From Gammaproteobacteria bacterium TMED1 (GTDB lineage Bacteria > Pseudomonadota > Gammaproteobacteria > Pseudomonadales > Azotimanducaceae): 37,456 nt of DNA. Both the position numbers and the translations under genes were made by a program. Position 1 is the first letter of the stretch. The number at the start of each line of letters is the position of its first letter. Where the stretch lies: contig NHBG02000003.1 of the NCBI GenBank assembly GCA_002167855.2, positions 30,388-67,843 of the forward strand, given 5' to 3'. The notes under the pieces are model-generated. The model was not told the origin of the DNA and made no database searches. It saw only the letters and a program-made list of their open reading frames with translations. Shown here one piece after another: positions 28,273-37,291 of the stretch.

Positions 28273-29406
28273 TTGACCCTGAGCCTAACTCAGGAACTTA
28301 TTTCTAAAAAGTCGATATCACCGAGCGATAAAGGCTGCCAACAACTCCTAGCATCGTATCTCACGGATATGGGGTTTACTATTGAACATATGCCCTTTGA
28401 CGATGTTTCAAATTTGTGGGCTACCCGCCAAGGATCGACCCCAGGGGGGATTTTGGCTTTCGCTGGGCATACTGACGTAGTCCCGCCGGGACCTCTCGAT
28501 GAATGGCAATCAGATCCGTTTATTCCTGTAATCAAGGATAACTTATTATTCGGCCGGGGAGCTGCAGACATGAAAGGAAGTCTTGCAGCTATGATAACTG
28601 GTATTAAACGATTCTTAGATCAAAACTCCAAATTTAGTGGAACCATCGCAATGTTGATAACTAGTGACGAGGAGGCGAACGCGATCAATGGCACCATAAA
28701 AGTAGTTCAGGAACTTATCACGCGTAAAACTCACATAAACTGGTGTATAGTTGGAGAGCCTTCCAGCGCTAAGGAGTTAGGCGACGTCATACGTATTGGG
28801 CGACGTGGATCTTTAAGTGGAAATCTAAGAGTAATCGGTCGCCAAGGACATGTGGCTTATCCACAGGACGCCATAAACCCTATCCACATAGCTATGCCCG
28901 CTCTACAAGAGTTGAGTAGCGAAACATGGGATGAGGGCAATGAGTTTTTCCCGGCGACCACAATGCAGTTTTCGAATATCCACGCAGGAGGCGGAGTGAA
29001 CAATGTTATCCCAAGCGTTTTAGAGGCCATGTTTAATTTTCGCTACTCGACCGAGACAAGCGCTGAAGAACTAAAGGCTAGGACAGAAGAAATTTTAAAA
29101 AAGTACAATATCGAATTTGAAGTCGAATGGCGATTATCTGGTGAACCCTTTATTACCCATGGTGGTGAACTAATCTCAGCGGTACAAGCAAGTATTAAAA
29201 ACTGCTTAAATATAGAAACCGAATTATCAACTTCAGGAGGTACTTCCGATGGAAGATTTATTGCACCTACTGGAACCCAAGTAGTTGAACTAGGCCCGAG
29301 CAACAAGAGTATTCATAAGATAAATGAATGCGTAGATACTAAAGACCTTCTTAACCTGTCGCGGCTTTACACGAACATACTCCAACGTATGCTTACCAAC
29401 GTTTAA
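28273..29406 (+). CDS. dapE: Succinyldiaminopimelate desuccinylase DapE
   Basis: M20 zinc hydrolase releasing LL-diaminopimelate from the DapC product. 377 residues from TTG 28273. Active-site residues are visible: His66 and catalytic Asp68 in AGHTDVVPPG, bridging Asp99 in GRGAADMKG, Glu133 and Glu134 in SDEEANAINGT, and the late His in SNKSIHKINECVD. The start is odd. AAGGAG at 28241-28246 is far from TTG 28273, but exactly eight bases before an in-frame ATC at 28255, which would give the family-like beginning (M)ASLDDLTLSLTQ. With that start the protein would be 383 residues. Confidence 0.95.
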   Translation: MTLSLTQELISKKSISPSDKGCQQLLASYLTDMGFTIEHMPFDDVSNLWATRQGSTPGGILAFAGHTDVVPPGPLDEWQSDPFIPVIKDNLLFGRGAADMKGSLAAMITGIKRFLDQNSKFSGTIAMLITSDEEANAINGTIKVVQELITRKTHINWCIVGEPSSAKELGDVIRIGRRGSLSGNLRVIGRQGHVAYPQDAINPIHIAMPALQELSSETWDEGNEFFPATTMQFSNIHAGGGVNNVIPSVLEAMFNFRYSTETSAEELKARTEEILKKYNIEFEVEWRLSGEPFITHGGELISAVQASIKNCLNIETELSTSGGTSDGRFIAPTGTQVVELGPSNKSIHKINECVDTKDLLNLSRLYTNILQRMLTNV

Positions 29407-29757
29407 GTGACAAAACATTTGCCAGATATTGAAATTTATATCAGGTACGTATCAAGTGAAGCCTTGATATCTTGGCTTGAAAGTCAGTTCGACGTAAAAG
29501 GAAAGTTTCCTTGCCTAACACTCACCCAGGAAGAAAAAGTTACGGACTGTCTTATCGTCTCCGATGCAGTGGAAGGGGGTTATACCTCCGTATGGTTTAA
29601 GTCAAACGGGACACCATGGAGTACAGACCGTGACTGTGCGAGGGACGCATATAGGTATCTAAAAAAAGAAGTACGGTGTAATGCATCGGCGACTTCTAAC
29701 GATAGTTTACAGTGGCTTCAATTCGACGAAAAGGGAGAGATCCCAATCTCATGGTAA
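29407..29757 (+). CDS. Small conserved-looking protein of unknown function
   Basis: 116 residues, with GTG immediately after the dapE stop. No signal peptide or membrane segment is present. It is acidic and aromatic-rich with five cysteines; the middle part SVWFKSNGTPWSTDRDCARDAYRYLKKE-like region (about 81-108) and the VRCNAS and SLQWLQFDEKGE segments look like the conserved core of a folded cytoplasmic protein. I do not recognise a named family. Its end overlaps gspN by seven bases, so it is co-translated between dapE and the secretion genes. It was accepted as real because of tight packing on both sides and lack of any competing frame. Confidence 0.72.
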   Translation: MTKHLPDIEIYIRYVSSEALISWLESQFDVKGKFPCLTLTQEEKVTDCLIVSDAVEGGYTSVWFKSNGTPWSTDRDCARDAYRYLKKEVRCNASATSNDSLQWLQFDEKGEIPISW

Positions 29758-30497
29758 GAAGTAAACTTGTACTTTATGGAATAACAGTTATAGTCAGTTT
29801 GTTATTTTTTGTTATTTTCTATACGCCAGCAAGCCTCGTATATAAACTTTTCCAAGATGATATAGCTCGCTTACCAGATACCAGTATTTTTCAAATTACT
29901 GGGAGTATCTGGAATGGTTCTGCTGACATTCAGTATCGCAATTTTCCAAGTTCAAAAATTAATTGGATATTGGCACCCAAATCACTGCCTAATGGCTATG
30001 CAGAATTCACTTTAAGAGCCTCTGGAGTTAACCATGATTTGGAGGGACGCTTCGTTACAAACGGGAACCAAGGAGAGTTTCTAGGGCTGCGAGGAATAAT
30101 TGATAGCAAATATATTAACCAGGTTGGTAAATATCATGGAATTTTCCTGTCTGGAGCACTTGACTTTAGGGACATCAATTTAAGTATTGATGATGGATGG
30201 TTTTCTTCGGTCTCAGGGAAGATTGATTGGACGGGCGGTAAAGTCATGTTCCAAACCGAAGATGGAGGCCAAACCGTAAATTTACCCGCACTAAATGGCG
30301 TAGTATCCTTAAAAGAAAAAAAATTAGCTCTTCATGTTTACAATGGAGACCAGTTAGGGTTTTTAATCTACTTGCAACGTGATGGATGGGTATTTTTGCA
30401 GTTCAAGAGTAGATTTTTATCTCTCGCGGGTTTTCCTGGTGGAGAATACTTCGATCCAGACTCTGTAATTTTCACGATCGAAGAGAAGATTTTGTGA
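29751..30497 (+). CDS. gspN: Type II secretion system protein N
   Basis: 248 residues from ATG 29751: one N-terminal membrane anchor (about 5-27) and a periplasmic beta-rich domain with the family-type start FQITGSIWNGSADIQ, INWILAPKSLP and a later GKIDWTGG. GspN is an accessory inner-membrane protein of some type II secretion systems. The reading frame is open further upstream, but starting inside the previous gene would add a charged stretch before the anchor, and GGAGAG sits about ten bases before this ATG. It precedes gspC by 21 bases. Confidence 0.82.
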   Translation: MVRSKLVLYGITVIVSLLFFVIFYTPASLVYKLFQDDIARLPDTSIFQITGSIWNGSADIQYRNFPSSKINWILAPKSLPNGYAEFTLRASGVNHDLEGRFVTNGNQGEFLGLRGIIDSKYINQVGKYHGIFLSGALDFRDINLSIDDGWFSSVSGKIDWTGGKVMFQTEDGGQTVNLPALNGVVSLKEKKLALHVYNGDQLGFLIYLQRDGWVFLQFKSRFLSLAGFPGGEYFDPDSVIFTIEEKIL

Positions 30498-30518
30498 TAT
30501 AGAAAGCGTTCATAATCC

Positions 30519-31502
30519 TTGATAAGGTACGCTTATACCGAAAATCATTGGTACAGCTTGGACACACTAACCCCATATTGGAAAAAGTATCGGCAGCGGC
30601 TAGCGACGCCTATGGCGTTATTATTAGTCGCCCTCATAGTAATGATAATTGTAGATGTAGTTTTCTTTATTATGGAAAACACAAATCCAGTAGACGCTAT
30701 ACACCAAGGTAAGCTTATGCAATCAAATTCGACCCCACTCCAGAACATCAACTTTTCTGAACTAAACCTGTTCGGTAATTTCGGGGGAGAGGGATTATCT
30801 GAGCTTATTGACGCGCCAAATACACAGCTTGCCCTCGAGTTATTGGGTATTTTTAAGTCAGGAAATGGCGATCATTCTGCTGCCGTTGTTGCGCAAAGAG
30901 GTAACGCAGGAAAAGTGTATCGTATTGGCGACCGGTTGCCTGGAAATGCAACATTAGATTCTGTACATGACCACTTTATCCTAATCAACCGTGTATCAAG
31001 ATTAGAAAAATTGACTTTCAACGAAAAAAGTTTCAGCGAGACTAGTAGAGACCAAAGACCTAAGCCTCGTACAGAAGTTAGTAAGGGCGAGGCAGACGAA
31101 AAAGATAAAAAGCCTAAAGGTATAGCATTAAATAAACGTCGCAAAATGGAGTCAAGTACCACACAATCGAAGAATTCACTAGGAGAAGCATTACTTCAGT
31201 TGATCAAAACACATGGTAATAATGCTATTGACAGCACCTCAGCAGTTTTAGGTGAAAGCGGTATCGCTTTGGTTGAGGGAAACAATCTGAAAGGTTACCG
31301 ACTAAATTCTTCAAATACTATGCTTAGCCAGGTAGGACTAAAAACTGGTGATATCATTGTAGCTATTAACGGGACTCCTTTAGGAGAAGCCTCGAATGAT
31401 GCCGAGGTGTTAGCACAGGCTCTCGCGAAGAAACAGGCACGTATAGAAATAAAAAGGGGCACAAAAAATCTTTTTCTCACCGTTCCAATTCCATCGAGGT
31501 AG
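30519..31502 (+). CDS. gspC: Type II secretion system protein C
   Basis: Inner-membrane clamp that links the secretion platform to the GspD secretin. The 327 residues comprise a short cytoplasmic N-terminus, a membrane helix (about 32-53), the homology region (NTQLALELLGIF, YRIGDRLPGNATLDSVH; about 98-160), a charged linker rich in Lys and Glu (about 170-215) and a C-terminal PDZ domain (LKGYRLNSS...VGLKTGDIIVAINGTPL; about 250-325). The start is uncertain: TTG 30519 has no strong ribosome site, but later starts would trim or remove the cytoplasmic segment. gspD follows after eight bases. Confidence 0.92.
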   Translation: MIRYAYTENHWYSLDTLTPYWKKYRQRLATPMALLLVALIVMIIVDVVFFIMENTNPVDAIHQGKLMQSNSTPLQNINFSELNLFGNFGGEGLSELIDAPNTQLALELLGIFKSGNGDHSAAVVAQRGNAGKVYRIGDRLPGNATLDSVHDHFILINRVSRLEKLTFNEKSFSETSRDQRPKPRTEVSKGEADEKDKKPKGIALNKRRKMESSTTQSKNSLGEALLQLIKTHGNNAIDSTSAVLGESGIALVEGNNLKGYRLNSSNTMLSQVGLKTGDIIVAINGTPLGEASNDAEVLAQALAKKQARIEIKRGTKNLFLTVPIPSR

Positions 31503-31510
31503 GAGAGTTT

Positions 31511-33373
31511 ATGAGAATAATTTTGGTACTTAGCCTACTCCTAGGCATCCAACTTCCCCTGGAAGCCCAAAATGAATGGACGATCAATCTGCGCAATACA
31601 GATCTGAGAGAATTCATTACACAGGTATCGGAAATATCAGGAAGAAGCTTCGTTGTAGATCCCAGAATTAAGGGTAACGTGACAGTGATCTCGAGTACTC
31701 CGATGGATAAGAAAAGCGTTTATGAATTATTCCTGAGCGTACTCCGTGTTCACGGTTTCGCTGCTGTGCCCGCGGGCAGTACCACTAAAATTGTACAGCA
31801 GGTTTTGGCGAAACAAAGTGGTAATCCATTTGATTTCGAAAAAGTAAATTCAGAAGAGATCATAACCCGAGTAGTTTCAGTAACTCACGCACCAGCCCAG
31901 GAACTAGTAAAAATATTGCGACCCCTGATTCCGCAACATGGCCATGTTGCGGGGTTAGAGGTACCTAACGTGTTACTAATCAGTGATTACGCGAGCAATA
32001 TTAATCGTCTAGAAAATATCGTAAGGAAAATTGATGTCGTAGATAAAAAATTCATCGAAATTATTGATCTAAAAGAAGCCTGGGTCGACGATATGATAGT
32101 ACTCCTGCAACAGCTTGCACCAGATGAAATTGGGGAAGGAGCAAAAGGGCCAAATAAAGTTACCGTCGTAGCTAGTGAGCGCACAAACAGTTTAGTTGTG
32201 AAAGGCGAGGAAGATACGGTCCAGAGGGTCTCCAAACTGGTGCGAACCTTAGATGTACCAGCAAATAGAGCAGGCACAGTGCAAGTAGTACGGCTAGCTC
32301 ATTCCGACGCAGGGAAAATGGCTGACCTTTTATCTAATCTCGTATCCAACGGGGTTGATGAGAAGGCAACGAATAGTCAGCAAGTACGTACGAATATTCA
32401 AGCAGACCTCTCTCTCAATGCCCTCGTTATCAAGGCAAAACCATCAACAATGATAGAATTGAAAGAGCTTATTAATGATCTCGATGTTCGCCGACTGCAA
32501 GTACTCATAGAGGCAGCTATAGTAGAAGTAACAACGGATTTCGAGCGGCAATTAGGTTCTGAATTATTTATCGGTGACAAGTCGAAGGCCAGTCTTCCCC
32601 TGGGGTTAACAGCACCGAATAGCACGCTAGCAAATATATTGCAGTCAATCGCTACTCAAACACCAGCTTTGACAGATCTTGGAAGAGCACCTCTCGTTGG
32701 AGGCGGACGACTGTCGGAGACTTCTGCGAGCTTCGCCTTCATCATTCGTGCATTGGCCACAAATAGAAATGCAAATTTGTTATCTACCCCGAGCATTACG
32801 ACAATGGATAATGAAACAGCGAAAATAGTTGTCGGCCAGAATGTCCCCTTCAGAACAGGCTCGAGTTTAACAGGCAACCAAAATAATCCGTTTACTACCA
32901 TTCAAAGAGAGGATGTTGGCCTAACATTGGAGGTCACCCCACATATCCATGAGGGAGCATTGATACGCCTTGAAATTCATCAAGAGGTGTCAGAGGTAGA
33001 AGAGAGTAGTCTTCTAGCGATAGGAGAAGAAGCAGCCGCTGACATAATCACAAGTAAAAGAACAATCGATACAACAGTTTTAGTGCATGATGGGGAAGTA
33101 ATCATTCTAGGCGGTCTGACTAGAGACAAAATTTCAAAAAATCAATCTGGCGTGCCCATCCTTGAAAAACTTCCAGGACTGGGAAAACTATTTAGCAGTG
33201 AAACAAAATCATATGAGAAACAAAATCTCTTAGTCTTCCTTAGGCCAACGGTACTTAGTACTCAATCAGATATAGCATCGGTCACAGAGACAAAGTACTC
33301 AAATTTATACGAAGTTGAGATAGAGGGAAAAAGCTCAAAGCTCTCGGAGCTTTTTAATGGAAATACTAAGTAA
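31511..33373 (+). CDS. gspD: Type II secretion system secretin GspD
   Basis: Outer-membrane channel of type II secretion. The 620 residues have a signal peptide (cleavage probably after LEA near 19), an N0 domain (WTINLRNTDLREFITQVSE), repeated N1-N3 ring domains (about 100-330) and the C-terminal secretin domain with LSTPSITTMDNETAKIVVGQ, VPFRTGSS, VGLTLEVTPHI and GEVIILGGLTRD, ending LLVFLRPTVLS. It lacks a lipobox, so it is not itself a lipoprotein. AGGAGAG lies just before ATG 31511. No gspE-M pilot or motor genes follow; rsmJ comes next in the opposite direction. Confidence 0.95.
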   Translation: MRIILVLSLLLGIQLPLEAQNEWTINLRNTDLREFITQVSEISGRSFVVDPRIKGNVTVISSTPMDKKSVYELFLSVLRVHGFAAVPAGSTTKIVQQVLAKQSGNPFDFEKVNSEEIITRVVSVTHAPAQELVKILRPLIPQHGHVAGLEVPNVLLISDYASNINRLENIVRKIDVVDKKFIEIIDLKEAWVDDMIVLLQQLAPDEIGEGAKGPNKVTVVASERTNSLVVKGEEDTVQRVSKLVRTLDVPANRAGTVQVVRLAHSDAGKMADLLSNLVSNGVDEKATNSQQVRTNIQADLSLNALVIKAKPSTMIELKELINDLDVRRLQVLIEAAIVEVTTDFERQLGSELFIGDKSKASLPLGLTAPNSTLANILQSIATQTPALTDLGRAPLVGGGRLSETSASFAFIIRALATNRNANLLSTPSITTMDNETAKIVVGQNVPFRTGSSLTGNQNNPFTTIQREDVGLTLEVTPHIHEGALIRLEIHQEVSEVEESSLLAIGEEAAADIITSKRTIDTTVLVHDGEVIILGGLTRDKISKNQSGVPILEKLPGLGKLFSSETKSYEKQNLLVFLRPTVLSTQSDIASVTETKYSNLYEVEIEGKSSKLSELFNGNTK

Positions 33374-33390
33374 GTTGTTTACTTAATATT
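33367..33390 (+). terminator. Weak hairpin at gspD 3' end
   Basis: TAAGTAA (33367-33373, including the gspD stop) pairs with TTACTTA (33379-33385) around a five-base loop, then ATATTTC. The stem is AT-rich and there is no strong T-run, so this is only a possible terminator between the convergent gspD and rsmJ genes. Confidence 0.3.
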
Positions 33391-33436
33391 TCAAGTTTTA
33401 TCCTTTCATCAGGTGGAACAACTCTTGATTCCGAGA

Positions 33437-34081
33437 TTACCGTAAAAATATGTCAAAACGAATGGATGAACCCAACATTGTATTTGTAGGCTTTACTGGC
33501 AGCTTTGACTTGTCATATAGAGGCCGTTTCATTACTACCCTTGGGCATTGAGTATTCATCGCTGAATCAAATAAAGCCATAACATCCTCATCCTTACCAA
33601 GGAAACGCTGGACAATTTGCATATCACCCTTCACCTTCGCACTTTTTTTCCTATCAGGAAACATTGGATCGAGGATAATTACATCGGGGACGACATCCAT
33701 CCGAGAAAGATAATATCGGGCATCCATAGCTAGCAGGTTGATCCGCATTGCAATATCACCCAACTCAGGATGTCTTAACGCCCGCTTAAGAGCATCTTCC
33801 AAAAGAAACGCCAGTACATGTGATCTTTCAATCATTGTTACACAACAACCTAATGATGCTAGAAGAAAAGCATCACGACCAAGCCCACCAGTACAATCGA
33901 GCACTTTAGCTAAAGATTTCGCCCCAGCAGCTCTGGCGATAAGCTCCTTTTTGACGGTGATATTTTTAAGTCGATGAGCAAAATGACCTGATGAAAAATC
34001 TATCAATAAAGGATGTTGTCGAACAAAGGTGTCTGTAAGACGAAGGCCTTCTTCGGACTTCTCCAGTACGAAACGACTCAC
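33437..34081 (-). CDS. rsmJ: 16S rRNA (guanine-1516-N2)-methyltransferase RsmJ
   Basis: 214-residue Rossmann-fold methyltransferase of the YhiQ/RsmJ family, which modifies G1516 of 16S rRNA using S-adenosylmethionine. Seen are LLIDFSSGHFAHR (25-37), the SAM site VLDCTGGLGRDAFLLASLG (60-78), and the NPPF-like family motif LDPMFPDRKKSA (137-148), followed by VVMKRP. The GTG start at 34081 overlaps the tsaB stop (GTGA), so it is translationally coupled to tsaB. Confidence 0.94.
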   Translation of the reverse strand: MSRFVLEKSEEGLRLTDTFVRQHPLLIDFSSGHFAHRLKNITVKKELIARAAGAKSLAKVLDCTGGLGRDAFLLASLGCCVTMIERSHVLAFLLEDALKRALRHPELGDIAMRINLLAMDARYYLSRMDVVPDVIILDPMFPDRKKSAKVKGDMQIVQRFLGKDEDVMALFDSAMNTQCPRVVMKRPLYDKSKLPVKPTNTMLGSSIRFDIFLR

Positions 34082-34755
34082 TTCTTAACATCTTTAGAGG
34101 AAATATTTTCTCTCAAGTACTTCGGTCTTGCACTAAGCGCATCGATAAAATCACCTTTTTTAAAAGATGCCGCACCAAGAGTCAGTAAAGCTGTTGGCTG
34201 TAATTGGATATTAATGTCAATTCCTAGCATGTCGATATTAAGCGATTTTTCAAGCTGTTCACGAAACATCCAACCATCACCCACCCCAATCCAATCCCCA
34301 GTCAGCTCAAAGTCTATCCTATTCACATCAAGAACTTTTTCGGTCGTTATTGGCTTAGCTATATGCTTTTCTATTTTGTAGACACCAAGATAAACCTCTT
34401 CTTTTCGAGCATGAAGGGCCACGACGTTATATTCATTACCATACTTTTGATAAGAAGATTGAGCCAAACAGGCCAGAGAGCACACAGGTACAACGGGGAT
34501 TTCCAAACCATATCCTAACCCCTGCACTACGCCAACTGCTATACGAAGGCCAGTAAAAGAACCTGGACCTTCTCCAAATATGATGTAATCAAGTTGTTCA
34601 AAAGTGAGTCCATTTACTTCAAGAAGTGAACTTATGGCAGGAAGAATATCCCGGCTGTGAGATCTTTCTGATGCACGGATATCGGTAAAGACATTCCCAC
34701 CTACCTGCAACCCCAGGATGCAAGAAGTTGAAGACGTATCAATTGCTAGAACGTT
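34078..34755 (-). CDS. tsaB: tRNA t6A biosynthesis protein TsaB
   Basis: ASKHA-fold partner of TsaD in making N6-threonylcarbamoyladenosine at position 37 of ANN-decoding tRNAs. From GTG 34755 the protein is 225 residues and begins MNVLAIDTSST like its family. The signature GEGPGSFTGLRIAVGVVQGL is at about 61-80, and HSRDILPAI is also present. An in-frame ATG at 34788 would add 11 residues with no homologous role. Neither start has a clear ribosome site; the start lies inside the end of the upstream helicase gene, so coupling is likely. Confidence 0.93.
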   Translation of the reverse strand, partial: NVLAIDTSSTSCILGLQVGGNVFTDIRASERSHSRDILPAISSLLEVNGLTFEQLDYIIFGEGPGSFTGLRIAVGVVQGLGYGLEIPVVPVCSLACLAQSSYQKYGNEYNVVALHARKEEVYLGVYKIEKHIAKPITTEKVLDVNRIDFELTGDWIGVGDGWMFREQLEKSLNIDMLGIDINIQLQPTALLTLGAASFKKGDFIDALSARPKYLRENISSKDVKK

Positions 34756-36634
34756 CACTGATTTCACTAAGGTACTTACATGCACCATCTAATTCAATCC
34801 ATTCCATATCGGGAAGGCTTGACATGACCAGTTCGCCATACGAGTGTGTTTTGATTCTAGGATCTCCCAGAACAAATAGTCCTCGGTCAGTTTCTGACCT
34901 AATCAATCTCCCAAAACCTTGATTTAACCTAATGATAGCTTGTGGCAACAAATAGTCTACAAAACCATTCCCACCTCGCTGATTTTCTGCCTGCATGGTC
35001 GCCCTCACTAGCGGATCTTTGGGACTAGCAAATGGTAACTTATCAATTACTACACAAGTTAAATTAGCTCCCTTCATATCAACTCCCTGCCAAAAGCTAT
35101 GGGTTGCGATCAAAACAGTTCTTGGAGTTTGTCGGAATGTAAGCAACAATTCACGTTGAGGCAAGTCCCCCTGACAGAGTATGGAGAAAGAGCCAGCCAG
35201 CCGCTCTCGCACAATATGTAAAGCTCTATAACTAGTGCAGAGAAAAAACGTGCGTCCTAAATTACTTCGTAAAATAGGAATAATCGATTCCACTAATTGA
35301 TGCGTGTGCTCATCAGTTCCAGGCTTTGGTAATTCTAAAGGTAAATAAGCTTTAACTTGTCTCTGAAAATCAAATGGGCTAGAAAACACTTTCCCTATTG
35401 CATTTTCGATACCGAGCGCTCGTTGGATATGGTTAAAATTACCATCTATGCTTAACGTAGCAGAGCAAAATATCCATGCAGTACTAGACAATAATCCGCC
35501 AACCGTTTGCGAAATATCTATCGGTGACAGATGGATGGTAAAACTTTCTTGGGACTTATCAATCCATCTTAGAGAATCTAGTAGTTCAGAACTCTCAGTA
35601 AGTACACGAAAATCGCTAGCTAACTCCTCTGCACGATTGGTTATATTCTTCATACCTTCACTGCGCTCAGATACATTATTGAGCGTCAAAACTAAATTAA
35701 AGAGAATGTTGTTAAGTTTTTTAATGATCGATTGACCGCGTTCCCTCAGCCAATTCTCGCATTCGATATCTTCAGCCAAAACTTGACGCACCATCGCTAA
35801 ATTTTCGCTTTCTAGGAGCGAGGCGAAATTAAGTAATTGTCTATCATCATTACCAAGCAGAGACACCTCACATCTAAGATCTCTAATCAAATCAGCCAAG
35901 CGTTTTGTACTTAAAGATTTACCAAAAAACTGCCTTGCAATCTCTGGGACTTGATGAGCCTCATCAACAACAATCGCTTCTATCTCCGGTAACAAGCTGC
36001 CCAAACTATCCTCTTTCAATGCGAGGTCAGCAAACAGTAAATGATGATTGATGATAATAACATCAGCTTCCTGTGCTTTTTTTCTAGCTAAATATAGAGC
36101 ACAAGTTTCAAAATCTGGGCAACTTGAAGCGAGACAGTTTTCTCTAGTACTAGTGATGAGAGGCTGTACATCCTCATCAACTGGGGGAGCATCAGATAAC
36201 TCACCGGAAACTGTTGTAGATGCCCACTCGCGAATTCTTACAAGCTGAGCTAAGCTCGCTTCGTTTGAAGTCATGACACTTAAAAATTTATTTAAACGAT
36301 GAGAACAAAGATAATTACTTCTGCCTTTTAGGAGAGCAATTTGATGGAGAGGGAAGAGTTTACCGAGAAGCGGTAAATCTTGAAAAAAGAGCTGGTCCTG
36401 AAGTGTCTTGGTGCCAGTAGATATTATTACCTTTCGATCCGATAATAAGATTGGCACTAGATACGCAAAACTCTTCCCTGTACCTGTGCCTGCTTCGTAA
36501 AACGATACCTTTTTATCATGCAAGGATTTTTCTACGGCTTGTGCCATACGTAATTGCTGTTCACGGGCAATAAACAGAGGGATCTCTTGCACTAGAAAAC
36601 CATCATTGTCAAAGTATTCGTGAAGTTGAGTCAT
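34739..36634 (-). CDS. yoaA: DinG/YoaA-family ATP-dependent DNA helicase with iron-sulfur cluster
   Basis: XPD-like superfamily 2 helicase, 631 residues. Walker A AGTGTGKS at 48-55, DEAH box at 224-227 (VVDEAHQ), motif VI GRLIRSETDRG near the end, and four cysteines (110, 167, 172, 178) between motifs I and II that would bind a 4Fe-4S cluster. The length and the tsaB linkage fit YoaA, which in E. coli acts in tolerance of replication damage. The DinG name remains possible. ATG 36634 has GAGGG just upstream and diverges from mobA across 35 bases. Confidence 0.92.
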   Translation of the reverse strand: MTQLHEYFDNDGFLVQEIPLFIAREQQLRMAQAVEKSLHDKKVSFYEAGTGTGKSFAYLVPILLSDRKVIISTGTKTLQDQLFFQDLPLLGKLFPLHQIALLKGRSNYLCSHRLNKFLSVMTSNEASLAQLVRIREWASTTVSGELSDAPPVDEDVQPLITSTRENCLASSCPDFETCALYLARKKAQEADVIIINHHLLFADLALKEDSLGSLLPEIEAIVVDEAHQVPEIARQFFGKSLSTKRLADLIRDLRCEVSLLGNDDRQLLNFASLLESENLAMVRQVLAEDIECENWLRERGQSIIKKLNNILFNLVLTLNNVSERSEGMKNITNRAEELASDFRVLTESSELLDSLRWIDKSQESFTIHLSPIDISQTVGGLLSSTAWIFCSATLSIDGNFNHIQRALGIENAIGKVFSSPFDFQRQVKAYLPLELPKPGTDEHTHQLVESIIPILRSNLGRTFFLCTSYRALHIVRERLAGSFSILCQGDLPQRELLLTFRQTPRTVLIATHSFWQGVDMKGANLTCVVIDKLPFASPKDPLVRATMQAENQRGGNGFVDYLLPQAIIRLNQGFGRLIRSETDRGLFVLGDPRIKTHSYGELVMSSLPDMEWIELDGACKYLSEISERSSN

Positions 36635-36669
36635 AAACCCTCGTCAATCGAGAAAGTAAGGTAGAGGAT

Positions 36670-37233
36670 ATGGGCACCAATGATATAACCGGAATTATTC
36701 TAGCTGGAGGTGCTTCCCGCAGAATGGATGGTAAAGACAAGGCATGGCTTTCATATAATGGTAAGCCTCTAATAAAACACGTAATTGAGCGGATTGAGCC
36801 TCAAGTTGATGAGTTGATACTCAGCTATAGCCAATATCCTGAAAAGTACCAATCCCTTCCTTATGCCTGCTACAGAGACTACAAATTAGGATTCCAAGGC
36901 CCACTGACTGGCATCCTCAGTTGCTGCAGATATATCTCCACCCCACTTGTTTTTGTCGTACCGTGTGATGTGCCATTTATACCGACTAACATAATCCAAC
37001 GTCTTTCTCCTCACATTAAGGAACATGAAGTCGTTACCCCGCATGACGGTATTAGAGAACAATATTTAGTCTTCCTATCTAAAGCTACGACGCTAAACTC
37101 AATTCATCCGTATTTAAGTTCTGGTACCAAGTCTGTAAGAGGCTGGCTCTCGCAACAGTCGAAATGCTCTGTAGACTGTTCTGAAGAAATGGGATCTTTT
37201 GAGAACATAAATACACCACCCCAGCTTTCTTAG
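36670..37233 (+). CDS. mobA: Molybdenum cofactor guanylyltransferase MobA
   Basis: Transfers GMP from GTP to molybdopterin to make the guanine dinucleotide cofactor of DMSO-reductase-type enzymes. The 187-residue protein has the nucleotidyltransferase signature IILAGGASRRMDGKDKAW (9-26), GFQGPLTGI, VVPCDVPFI (metal-binding Asp) and the family ending FENINTPPQL. AGAGGA lies just before ATG 36670. No other molybdenum gene is in the window. A strong terminator follows after 21 bases. Confidence 0.94.
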   Translation: MGTNDITGIILAGGASRRMDGKDKAWLSYNGKPLIKHVIERIEPQVDELILSYSQYPEKYQSLPYACYRDYKLGFQGPLTGILSCCRYISTPLVFVVPCDVPFIPTNIIQRLSPHIKEHEVVTPHDGIREQYLVFLSKATTLNSIHPYLSSGTKSVRGWLSQQSKCSVDCSEEMGSFENINTPPQLS

Positions 37234-37254
37234 GATACTTTAGGCGGATGGCTT

Positions 37255-37286
37255 AAATAAAGCCCTCTAAAAAGAGGGCTTTATTT
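37255..37286. terminator. Strong bidirectional Rho-independent terminator
   Basis: AAATAAAGCCCTC (37255-37267) is the exact reverse complement of GAGGGCTTTATTT (37274-37286), around the loop TAAAAA. The GC core with A-rich left and T-rich right flanks can stop transcription from mobA (plus) and from the lysine-rich gene (minus), whose stop codon is six bases to the right. Confidence 0.88.
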
Positions 37287-37291
37287 AACTT

